Shown: positions 1-5,066 of the stretch, one piece after another
Layout of the letters: every line of letters starts with the position of its first letter
Numbering within the stretch: the stretch's first letter is position 1
NCBI GenBank assembly: GCA_027031325.1
Contig: JALVRI010000321.1
Span: 1 to 5,066, forward strand
Source: Desulfobacteraceae bacterium
GTDB lineage: Bacteria; Desulfobacterota; Desulfobacteria; Desulfobacterales; Desulfosarcinaceae
DNA length: 5,066 nt
Direction: 5' to 3'
The notes under the pieces: model-generated
What the model was told of the DNA's origin: nothing
The model's input: the letters and a program-made list of their open reading frames with translations, nothing else
Database searches by the model: none
Translations under genes and position numbers: made by a program

Positions 1-7
1 GGGGTTG

Positions 8-30
8 AAAAACAGGCCGGGGTTAACGGC
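8..30 (-). terminator. Weak candidate terminator after the DUF4388 gene
   Basis: Immediately after the stop, the minus strand can form GCCG / CGGC (27-30 with 16-19) around a 7-nt loop, followed by CTG and five Ts (8-12). The T-run is good but the stem is only four pairs, and the window ends here, so a better structure further on cannot be excluded. Confidence 0.28.
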
Positions 31-1116
31 TCAGTTTGAATTTTCATCAAGCTTGCGCAAACCTTCCATGAGCATTTCCATAAACATTCCCAGTTCAGGC
101 AGGCGCATCTGTTCGTCAGAAAGGCCGGGAACAAAGGTGAACCTGCCCCGGGATGCTCCCAGGATTGTAAAAAAGGCGTCCTTTCCTGACTTGTTCCCAT
201 ACTCGGCCTTCACCACCGCACCACTGCGAAAGACTACAGAAGCCGGGCCATTGGGAAGGTTCATCTTCAATTCACCTGTCTTTTGATTGTAGTTGAGGGT
301 CTGAAAAAGTTCCGCCGGTGGCATCTGCTCCAAATTGCCGGTCATCCCGGATGAGAATTCCTTGGTTATCATAATGTTGGACTGGGCCAGGCGCCTCGAC
401 AACAACCTGGCGAAATACATCTGCAGTGAAGGAAAGCGGTTCAGTACTTTCAGGAAATCTTGACCTTTTATATATAGGACGGTGGTGGACTGAGCCACCT
501 TGATAGTCGCCCCCACCGGATCGCCGCTTATGAGACTCATTTCACCAAATACTTCACCGCTGCGTAACTTGGTAATTATATTTCCCTCTTCGTCGACCAC
601 ATCCACCACACCCGACAAAATTATATACAAATTCTTGCCGGGTTCACCCTTCTTGATAATGATTTCGTTACGCGCAAATTTTTTAAGCCGCAGGAGGGAT
701 ACAAAATTTTTGAGATTTTCCTCTCCCAGGGTCTTGAAAATAGAAAAGTTGCTCAGCAAGCTGGCAATCGTATTTGCATCCGTACTGTAATTTTTTATGT
801 CTTCGGCAAGTGCGATGTTGCTTTCCTGCCTATATTCCAGCTTTATCAATCCCTCGCATCCGGAACAGACCAGATCACAATCGGGTATCCTGCTGACTCG
901 CTCATAACTAACCAGTATCTTTGTAAGTTCGCCCACAAGGTCACGGCATTCACCACGCTTGTAAGGCAAATCCACTATCACCGTTGCGATGAATTTATTA
1001 CCTTTGGTGTGCTCAAGGAATAGGGCGTTGCCGGAAAGCCTGAACTCATCGCCTTTCTGGTAAAAGGGACAGTCTTTTGTTTCCGTGACCGTAAAGACAG
1101 CTTCAGAGTAACTCAT
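31..1116 (-). CDS. Cyclic-nucleotide-binding-like / DUF4388 (PATAN) signalling protein
   Basis: Predicted soluble cytoplasmic signalling protein of 361 residues, with no signal peptide or membrane segment. Residues 1-95 form a small domain with a DCP-x-Y-x2-GDEF motif near the start and a cysteine cluster C-x3-C-x2-C at 80, 84 and 87, which might bind a metal. Residues about 118-243 are a CRP-like cyclic-nucleotide-binding fold: IIKKGEPG, then LYIILSG, then the cassette FGEMSLISGDP (190-200). The cassette continues V-G-A-T, so the Arg that normally contacts the cyclic phosphate is absent and ligand binding is doubtful. Residues about 259-349 match DUF4388/PATAN: a KTGEL strand, FRSGAVVKAEYG, and GRFTF. 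There is no helix-turn-helix, so it is not a CRP-type transcription factor; a protein-interaction or regulatory adaptor role is inferred. The ATG at 1116 was chosen; an in-frame TTG at 1134 would add six residues. Neither has a good Shine-Dalgarno. A gap of about 700 bp separates it from the upstream gene, so it probably has its own promoter. Domain calls are firm; the cellular role is unknown. Confidence 0.88.
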   Translation of the reverse strand: MSYSEAVFTVTETKDCPFYQKGDEFRLSGNALFLEHTKGNKFIATVIVDLPYKRGECRDLVGELTKILVSYERVSRIPDCDLVCSGCEGLIKLEYRQESNIALAEDIKNYSTDANTIASLLSNFSIFKTLGEENLKNFVSLLRLKKFARNEIIIKKGEPGKNLYIILSGVVDVVDEEGNIITKLRSGEVFGEMSLISGDPVGATIKVAQSTTVLYIKGQDFLKVLNRFPSLQMYFARLLSRRLAQSNIMITKEFSSGMTGNLEQMPPAELFQTLNYNQKTGELKMNLPNGPASVVFRSGAVVKAEYGNKSGKDAFFTILGASRGRFTFVPGLSDEQMRLPELGMFMEMLMEGLRKLDENSN

Positions 1117-1174
1117 TGTAGTCAATCGCGCCAAAAATTTAAAAAGTTCCGGGGGATCCGGTATAGATAATTTT

Positions 1175-1183
1175 AATATAACA
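1175..1183 (-). promoter_or_regulatory. Possible extended -10 promoter element for the DUF4388 gene
   Basis: On the minus strand the sequence is TG-T-TATATT, an extended -10 pattern (TGn followed by a TATAAT-like hexamer), about 60 bp before the ATG at 1116, in AT-rich DNA. No good -35 hexamer is found 16-18 bp upstream, which is tolerable for extended -10 promoters but keeps this tentative. The expected transcript would have a leader of roughly 50 nt. Confidence 0.3.
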
Positions 1184-1279
1184 CTTTCGGTTTAAATTCC
1201 ACTCAAATCATCACCCGTCCAACCGACTCAATTTTGAAACACAGACCCCGGTTCACTGCAGCTAGTTGATCCGGGCAGA

Positions 1280-1415
1280 CTTTTTCTGGAGGGGTTCCGG
1301 AACACTTTGCCGGGATGGGAAGGCTACTGAAGACCAAGGGGAGGCAATAAAGGAATCCGCCGTACTTGCGGCAAGAACGTAGAAGGCTTGCCTGTGGGGC
1401 GGCCACCAGAAAAAG
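1280..1415. repeat. Perfect 10-bp inverted repeat enclosing a GC-rich hairpin-prone island
   Basis: CTTTTTCTGG at 1280-1289 is the exact reverse complement of CCAGAAAAAG at 1406-1415, so the ends can pair around 116 nt. Inside are further complementary pieces: the 10-bp palindrome GTTCCGGAAC (1294-1303); TTGCC (1307-1311) with GGCAA (1343-1347); and two overlapping, mutually exclusive hairpins, CCGC/GCGG (1357-1360 / 1368-1371) and GGCAAG/CTTGCC (1370-1375 / 1387-1392). This would fit a multi-branched RNA on either strand, or the ends of a tiny decayed insertion. No flanking target duplication is visible. Confidence 0.4.
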
Positions 1416-1533
1416 CGCACCCATTGCTCACACCCATCCATCATTTATTGGCCCTGGGGACCGCACCCACAAGTCAAACCATACTGCTCAATATTTAAAA
1501 TGCAGGAACCGTACCACCAGGATAGAAAACAAG

Positions 1534-1549
1534 ATCCGGGATACCGGAT
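1534..1549. terminator. Possible bidirectional terminator hairpin
   Basis: ATCCGG (1534-1539), a GATA loop, then CCGGAT (1544-1549): a perfect 6-bp stem with a 4-nt loop. Leftward transcription gives CTTGTTTTC after the stem, and rightward gives TGTATTTTCC, so both sides have a T-rich though interrupted tail. It lies about 290 nt past the regulator stop and could end a long 3' untranslated region. The stem is short and the tract is broken, so it is weak. Confidence 0.35.
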
Positions 1550-1552
1550 TGT

Positions 1553-1566
1553 ATTTTCCTGAAAAT
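1553..1566. repeat. Short AT-rich dyad next to the terminator-like hairpin
   Basis: ATTTTC, CT, GAAAAT: a perfect 6-bp inverted repeat with a 2-nt centre, three bases from the preceding hairpin. It could be an operator half-site pair or a second weak hairpin; nothing in the sequence decides this. Confidence 0.35.
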
Positions 1567-1650
1567 GGCGTCCATGGGGCAAGAATTTCAATGCCAGGTA
1601 TAAGCATGTAATTTTAATCTGTTTTACATAGCAAGGAACAATATTTTTAA

Positions 1651-1666
1651 CCTTCAATCCTTCAAT
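1651..1666. repeat. Tandem duplication of an 8-mer
   Basis: CCTTCAAT occurs twice head to tail (1651-1658 and 1659-1666) in non-coding DNA. Only two units, so probably a slippage product with no evident function. Confidence 0.5.
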
Positions 1667-1674
1667 GAATCACT

Positions 1675-1688
1675 CCGGCAATCGCCGG
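1675..1688. repeat. GC-rich hairpin CCGGC / GCCGG
   Basis: Five-base stem CCGGC (1675-1679) and GCCGG (1684-1688) around an AATC loop, extendable by a T-G wobble. No T-tract follows directly on either strand, so it is not a classical intrinsic terminator. It lies about 155 nt beyond the regulator stop and could act as a 3' end processing or stability hairpin. Confidence 0.35.
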
Positions 1689-1737
1689 GTAGATCGTACC
1701 AAAACAACGTATTGCGCAGGCCTGAAAATCCACACCC

Positions 1738-1832
1738 GCGTCAATTTGACATCCACAAGTCTTATTATATTCCTGGGACACAAGGAAATGCTTTATTTAT
1801 CAAATTGATAGCAAATACGGCCAATTTGACGC
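1738..1832. repeat. Cluster of three TCAA-W-TTGA-like dyads after the regulator gene
   Basis: GTCAA-T-TTGAC (1740-1750) and TATCAA-A-TTGATA (1798-1810) are perfect dyads with a single central base. CAATTTGACGC (1822-1832) is a third, partial copy. The first and third also form an 11-bp inverted repeat with one mismatch (1738-1748 against 1822-1832). The repeated form resembles operator sites for a dimeric DNA-binding protein more than a terminator, as T-tracts are missing. They begin nine bases beyond the regulator stop. Which protein, if any, binds is unknown. Confidence 0.4.
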
Positions 1833-1841
1833 ACCTGAAGG

Positions 1842-3233
1842 TCAAGATGGCCGATTCTGAAGGCCATAGGCTTTGATGTAACGCTGGAGGGTGCGTAAAC
1901 CTATGCCGAGTATCTTGGCGGCCCTGGTTCTGTTCCCACCGGTTGCAGCCAGTACCCGTTCAACGTGCCGCCGTTTTACCTGATCCAAAGGGACAAGGAG
2001 AGGGCTTTCGATTTCCCTTTCACCGGCGGCAGTACCGCTGAGGGAGGGCACCGAGGCCAGCCTGAGGGTGGATGAAGTTTCAGCCAGAACGGCTGCCGCG
2101 ATCATGTTTTCAAGTTCGCGAACGTTTCCGGGAAAATCGTATCCCAAAAGAGCTCTTTCCAGGGTCTCTTCCATCCTGGTAATCGACTTTGCGTTACGCA
2201 TGCTGTGAATATGCAAAAAATGGCGCGCCAGGGGCAGGATATCCTTGGTCCGTTTACGTAAAGGGGGGATGTGAATGTGATATTCATTCAGCCGGAAATA
2301 AAGATCACCCCTGAATTTGCCGGAAGAAACGGCCGCCTTGACATCCTGGTTGGAGGCCGAAACAAGGCGGACGTCAACGTTGACCGCATCTGTGCTGCCC
2401 AGGCGGTAAAAAAACTTGTCCTCGATGACCTGGAGCAATTTACCCTGCATATGCAACTCGAGCTCGGTAATTTCGTCCAGAAATAGTGTTCCCCCCAGGG
2501 CGGTTTCGAAAAATCCCTTCTTACTTTTGAAAGCCCCGGTATATGCTCCGCGAACGTGTCCGAAAAATTCATCCTCGAAAAGGCCCTGAGCAAAAGACGG
2601 CATGTTGACCTGAACAAAGGGCTTTTCACTTCTCCTGCTGAGGCGATGAATTATCCTGGCAAGCATCCCCTTGCCCACCCCGGTTTCGCCCGTTATCAGG
2701 ACATTGTAGTCGCTGCGCGCGCATATCTCGGCCTGACGGAAAACCAAGGCCATCAACTCGTCTTCGGCGACCATGGCCGCAAAAGCCTCCTGGTGGGCCA
2801 GCTCATCGAAAGACGGAGGGCGTTCGTAAAGAGCGATGCCCTGCTTGAGTTGGTATCTCTCCAGGGCATGATTGATGGTAATGGTGGTCCTTTCAAGGTC
2901 GAGCGGTTTTACCAGGTAGTCGTATGCTCCGAACTTTATGGCCTTTACGGCCATTTCCACATCATCCACGGCGGTGACGATTATGCACTCGATGTCGGGA
3001 TAGGCCTGTTTCACCTGCCGTAACACATCCATTCCATCCAGGTGGGGCATAATCAAGTCGAGCAGGAGGAGGTGAAAACCGTGCTCTTTGACCAGTTCCA
3101 AGACCTTGCGGCTGTCTGAAAGCAATGCCGGCTCCGGCAGGCCTGCGCTCAGCAGGGCGGCCCTGATCGAAAACAGGAGGCCTTCATCGTCGTCAACGAT
3201 CAGGATGGGAGTATTTTCAGGGATACTTTCCAT
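1842..3233 (-). CDS. Sigma-54-dependent response regulator, NtrC family
   Basis: Transcriptional activator of 463 residues with the full NtrC layout. Receiver domain, about 9-125: acidic pocket DDD at 14-16, phospho-acceptor Asp59 in LLLLDLIMP, Thr87, Lys109 in VKP. AAA+ domain, about 155-385: Walker A GETGVGKG (182-189), the sigma-54 contact loop as GAYTGA (229-234), Walker B GGTLFLDE (247-254), a sensor segment SASNQD, arginine-finger region FRGDLYFRLN (307-316), and GNVRELEN (369-376). A Fis-type helix-turn-helix lies at about 434-457 (NRTRAAKILG, then RTLQRYIKAYG). Phosphorylation should drive ring assembly and ATP-dependent opening of sigma-54 promoters; the targets are unknown. Its ATG lies inside the 3' end of the kinase gene (17-bp overlap), with AAAGGA seven bases upstream, so translation is probably coupled and the kinase is the likely cognate donor. 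The loop has Tyr where most relatives have Phe (GAFTGA). All other key residues are present and length is normal, so it should be functional. Family assignment is near certain. Confidence 0.97.
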   Translation of the reverse strand: MESIPENTPILIVDDDEGLLFSIRAALLSAGLPEPALLSDSRKVLELVKEHGFHLLLLDLIMPHLDGMDVLRQVKQAYPDIECIIVTAVDDVEMAVKAIKFGAYDYLVKPLDLERTTITINHALERYQLKQGIALYERPPSFDELAHQEAFAAMVAEDELMALVFRQAEICARSDYNVLITGETGVGKGMLARIIHRLSRRSEKPFVQVNMPSFAQGLFEDEFFGHVRGAYTGAFKSKKGFFETALGGTLFLDEITELELHMQGKLLQVIEDKFFYRLGSTDAVNVDVRLVSASNQDVKAAVSSGKFRGDLYFRLNEYHIHIPPLRKRTKDILPLARHFLHIHSMRNAKSITRMEETLERALLGYDFPGNVRELENMIAAAVLAETSSTLRLASVPSLSGTAAGEREIESPLLVPLDQVKRRHVERVLAATGGNRTRAAKILGIGLRTLQRYIKAYGLQNRPS

Positions 3234-4749
3234 GAAGGCATCCTTTCAAGGATTCGATGAACTCCCTCAGCCTGAGAGGCTTGGGGAATATCATGGAAAA
3301 GCCCATCCGGGTGGCTTCGGCCAGATTGGGGTGATTGGGAAATCCGGTTATGATCAGCACCCTGGTTCTTTCCAGGCCAAGTTCATTCTTGATGGCGCGA
3401 CAGACTTCAAGGCCGTCTATCTCGGGCATGAACATATCGAGAACAAGCGCATCGGGCGGGTCGCTTCCCAGCCGGATCAGGGCTTCGGCACCGGAAGATA
3501 CGGCTTCAACCTCACACTGGATATTGCGTAAAATCGCCTGTTTCAACATCCTGCGAAAAGCAGCATCATCGTCCACCACCATCACCCGGTACAATGGGTA
3601 AGGCGATTCCAGAGGCAGGTTTACCGTAAATGCGGTTCCCCTTCCTTGCTCGGTTTCGAAGGTTATATGACCATTGTGGGCCTTGACCAGGTTGTAGCTG
3701 ACCGAAAGCCCCAGTCCCGTGCCTCCATCGCTGCGCCGGTCAGTGGCAAAAGGATCAAAAATTTTCTTTACCATCCTGGGATTGATCCCCCGCCCGTTGT
3801 CCTTGACTACAATCTGGACAGCATCCCCGGAAGGCGCCAGCCTGGTTTCGACCACCACCTGCCCCTTGTCGTGATCTATGGCCTGGAAGGCATTGATCAC
3901 CAAGTTCAGCACTACTTGTTCCAGGTTTTGAAGATTGGCGACGATCAAGGGCAAATCCGGCGCCAGCTTGAGACTCAAATCGGCCTTTTTTTTATGCAAA
4001 GCCGCACCACCTAGCCTGATGGCGTTTTCGACGGCCTTGTTGATCTGAACCGGTTTCTTTTCCGCCGGATTGCTTTTCTGGGCGAAATCTTTCAGCCCGG
4101 TCACGATCCTGGCGACCCGGTCGGCGGCCATCTTGGTATCCACGATCAATTTAGGCAGGTTTTCCTTAAGAAAATCGAAGGAAAGGCCGCCGAATCTTTG
4201 GTCCGCCCCTCCTTCCAGGTGCCTTTCCAAAAATGGTATGAAATCCCTGAAGACGCGTTCTATCAGGGGAAGATTGAAAATTATCAGGTTGATGGGATTG
4301 TTGATCTCGTGGGCCACACCAGCCACAAGGGTACCCAAAGCTTCCATTTTCTGGGACTGGACAAGCTGCTTTTCGATATCCTTCTGCCTGGTAACATCCC
4401 GGCTGATACCTCCCACCACCTGCCGGTTGTCAGGAAGGTAAATGGGAAACAGGGTTGTGTTGACACAACGTACGGAATTATCTGTACTTTCGGGCTGATA
4501 TTCAAAACTGACTGCCCGTCCCGAGCGGCTGACCCGCCTGAAGCCCGCCAAGAACCGGCCGCTTATCTCCGGGGTGAAGACTTCCGTCACCGTTCGGCCG
4601 ACCAGGCTTTTCCCGGCCGGCCAGGTCAACATGGCTTCCGGCTGGTTGCTGTAGAGATAGCGGCCGTTATCATCAATGATGAAAACGTGGTCCACCAATG
4701 ATTCCACCAAGGCACGAAAGGGAATCGCATCGTCGGTTTCACTTTTCAT
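3217..4749 (-). CDS. PAS-domain hybrid sensor histidine kinase with C-terminal receiver
   Basis: Soluble sensor kinase of 510 residues from the chosen ATG; no membrane segments, so the signal is cytoplasmic. PAS domain, about 11-118 (VFIIDDNGRYLYSN, ending in GGISRDVT), which could bind a cofactor or ligand not identifiable from sequence. The dimerisation/phospho-acceptor helix carries VAHEINNP with His147. Catalytic ATPase domain: N box with Asn286, DNGRG (317-321), FDPF (331-334), GGTGLGLS (342-349). A receiver domain at about 388-504 has acidic residues DDD 393-395, phospho-Asp438 in LVLDMFMPE, Thr468 and Lys490. The order is PAS-HisKA-HATPase-REC, with no HPt domain in the protein or nearby. 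The adjacent NtrC-type regulator is the probable partner; the fused receiver may tune or compete for phosphate (inference). Start: a GTG at 4776 would overlap the upstream stop (GTGA) and add nine residues, but its GGAG lies only one base away. ATG 4749 has AGG with nine-base spacing and was preferred. The kinase call is firm; the signal is unknown. Confidence 0.95.
   Translation of the reverse strand: MKSETDDAIPFRALVESLVDHVFIIDDNGRYLYSNQPEAMLTWPAGKSLVGRTVTEVFTPEISGRFLAGFRRVSRSGRAVSFEYQPESTDNSVRCVNTTLFPIYLPDNRQVVGGISRDVTRQKDIEKQLVQSQKMEALGTLVAGVAHEINNPINLIIFNLPLIERVFRDFIPFLERHLEGGADQRFGGLSFDFLKENLPKLIVDTKMAADRVARIVTGLKDFAQKSNPAEKKPVQINKAVENAIRLGGAALHKKKADLSLKLAPDLPLIVANLQNLEQVVLNLVINAFQAIDHDKGQVVVETRLAPSGDAVQIVVKDNGRGINPRMVKKIFDPFATDRRSDGGTGLGLSVSYNLVKAHNGHITFETEQGRGTAFTVNLPLESPYPLYRVMVVDDDAAFRRMLKQAILRNIQCEVEAVSSGAEALIRLGSDPPDALVLDMFMPEIDGLEVCRAIKNELGLERTRVLIITGFPNHPNLAEATRMGFSMIFPKPLRLREFIESLKGCLHGKYP
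3241..3246 (-). promoter_or_regulatory. Ribosome binding site of the response regulator
   Basis: On the minus strand this reads AAAGGA, seven bases before the ATG at 3233. It lies inside the last codons of the kinase gene, which fixes the regulator start and supports translational coupling of kinase and regulator. Confidence 0.7.
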
Positions 4750-4758
4750 CACTACCAA

Positions 4759-4765
4759 CCTGCCT
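4759..4765 (-). promoter_or_regulatory. Probable ribosome binding site for the kinase ATG at 4749
   Basis: Minus strand AGGCAGG, with the nearer AGG nine bases before the ATG. It is the reason for preferring ATG 4749 over the GTG at 4776, whose only purine-rich stretch (GGAG) sits one base from the start codon, too close to work well. Confidence 0.45.
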
Positions 4766-4772
4766 GTCTGGA

Positions 4773-5066
4773 TCACACTCCAGGCTGTTCAAGACACCCG
4801 GCTCCCACAGAATTTATCAATAGCGTCAGGGGCCTGTCTTCCTCACTGGCCCCGGTGAAACGGATGGGACCTGGATGACGGTAATGGTCACTGCCGGCAG
4901 TGGCGGCAAGCCACTTGCGGCGCATGGCCTTTACTGCCTGGAAAGCGGGAGAATTAAGATCCACCACGCTCCTTTCCAGCACAAGTGACAATTTGCCCTT
5001 GCGTTCTTCAAGGTGCATCAAGGGCGCAATGGGTACTCCCATGGGTTGCCATTGCTCAAACTCTTT
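4773..5066 (-). CDS. PPi-dependent 6-phosphofructokinase, C-terminal part (cut by window edge)
   Basis: Last 97 residues of a protein whose 5' part lies beyond the window; the reading frame is open to the edge, and the ATG at 5042 is internal rather than the start. The segment resembles the C-terminus of the long PPi-type phosphofructokinases (diphosphate--fructose-6-phosphate 1-phosphotransferase; plants, chlamydiae, spirochaetes and other bacteria): W-x2-MGVPI, then a LMHLEERKGK stretch comparable to the family's M-x-ERRHGK, then a V-x-L-x3-F region and RHPGPIRFTG, comparable to the family's PGPIQFxGP, followed by a hydrophobic end strand. These enzymes interconvert fructose 6-phosphate and fructose 1,6-bisphosphate reversibly using pyrophosphate, in glycolysis or gluconeogenesis. 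The catalytic N-terminal two thirds cannot be seen here, so the phosphoryl-donor type is judged from C-terminal similarity recalled from memory. The TGA stop overlaps a possible GTG start of the kinase gene, suggesting one operon. Moderately high confidence. Confidence 0.75.
   Translation of the reverse strand, partial: KEFEQWQPMGVPIAPLMHLEERKGKLSLVLERSVVDLNSPAFQAVKAMRRKWLAATAGSDHYRHPGPIRFTGASEEDRPLTLLINSVGAGCLEQPGV

Larger units (their letters stand above)
1135..1841. other. Long intergenic region without a convincing gene
   Basis: About 700 bp between the response regulator stop and the DUF4388 protein start. Short open frames occur on both strands (for example 1203-1424 minus, 1366-1611 plus) but show no recognisable domain, no good ribosome site and no protein-like composition. 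No tRNA T-loop pattern was seen on either strand. Composition changes along the region: about 1240-1480 is visibly GC-richer than the AT-rich stretches on each side. It holds several dyads and hairpins, listed separately. It must also contain the end of the upstream operon and the promoter of the DUF4388 gene. Confidence 0.7.

Noticed and set aside
1..24. Direct repeat GGGGTT at 1-6 and 19-24
   Set aside because: Too short and at the window edge; no basis for calling a repeat family.
1303..1345. Resemblance to the 3' part of a cobalamin riboswitch (CACT, then TGGGAAGGC)
   Set aside because: No B12 box (AGCCAGGAGACCTGCC-like) follows and the upstream core is absent; no gene on the plus strand would be controlled. 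The match is too short to claim.
1280..1415. Miniature transposable element with terminal inverted repeats
   Set aside because: The 10-bp ends would fit, but there is no target-site duplication and no second copy in the window, so it stays only an alternative reading.
1566..1581. Plus-strand GG-N10-GC match to sigma-54 (TGGCGT, N5, GGGCAA)
   Set aside because: Spacing is right but the TT of the -12 element is missing and there is no plus-strand gene downstream.
1578..1596. Sigma-54-like promoter on the minus strand (TGGCAT followed by TTGC)
   Set aside because: The two elements are eight bases apart instead of five, so the GG-to-GC distance is 13 rather than 10, and sigma-54 does not tolerate that.
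1203..1657. Short open frames of 60-81 residues on both strands in the intergenic region
   Set aside because: Several overlapping frames of similar length on both strands, rich in Arg/Ser/Pro/Cys, without ribosome sites or family resemblance; one begins at TTG. They look like chance frames.
1717..1724. Palindrome CAGGCCTG
   Set aside because: Eight-base palindromes are common by chance, and nothing nearby gives it a role.
2556..3023. 155-residue plus-strand open frame opposite the response regulator
   Set aside because: It lies wholly antisense to a conserved NtrC-family gene, matches no domain, and is explained by codon bias of the real gene on the other strand.
4198..4701. 167-residue plus-strand open frame opposite the kinase
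   Set aside because: Antisense to conserved kinase and PAS coding sequence, with no recognisable domain or ribosome site.

Overview
The window looks like ordinary bacterial chromosome. A Desulfobacterota / deltaproteobacterial source is likely: it holds an NtrC-type two-component pair and a protein joining a cyclic-nucleotide-binding fold to a DUF4388 (PATAN) domain, a mix typical of that group. This assignment is an inference from gene content; no rRNA or other phylogenetic marker is present. All four credible genes lie on the minus strand, so transcription runs from high to low coordinates. No mobile element, CRISPR array, tRNA or rRNA was found.

Right part (5066 down to 1842), a compact operon: the C-terminal end of a PPi-dependent phosphofructokinase, cut by the window edge; a soluble PAS / histidine kinase / receiver hybrid; and a sigma-54-dependent NtrC-family response regulator. 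The phosphofructokinase stop touches the first possible kinase start (GTGA overlap), and the kinase and regulator overlap by 17 bp. The three genes are therefore probably co-transcribed, and the kinase and regulator are very likely cognate partners. The plausible logic is that the kinase senses a cytoplasmic signal through its PAS domain and phosphorylates the regulator, which then activates sigma-54 promoters. The targets are not visible here.

Middle (1841 down to about 1117): roughly 700 bp without a convincing gene. It is not featureless. It has a cluster of TCAA-W-TTGA dyads just after the regulator, several hairpins including a terminator-like one, and a relatively GC-rich island (about 1240-1480) bounded in part by a perfect 10-bp inverted repeat. 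That island is the best candidate in the window for something undescribed, such as a structured RNA, but the evidence is structural only.

Left part (1116 down to 31): a monocistronic-looking gene for a three-part signalling protein: an N-terminal cysteine-containing domain, a cyclic-nucleotide-binding-like domain lacking the usual phosphate-binding Arg, and a C-terminal DUF4388/PATAN domain. No clearly new multi-gene system is present.
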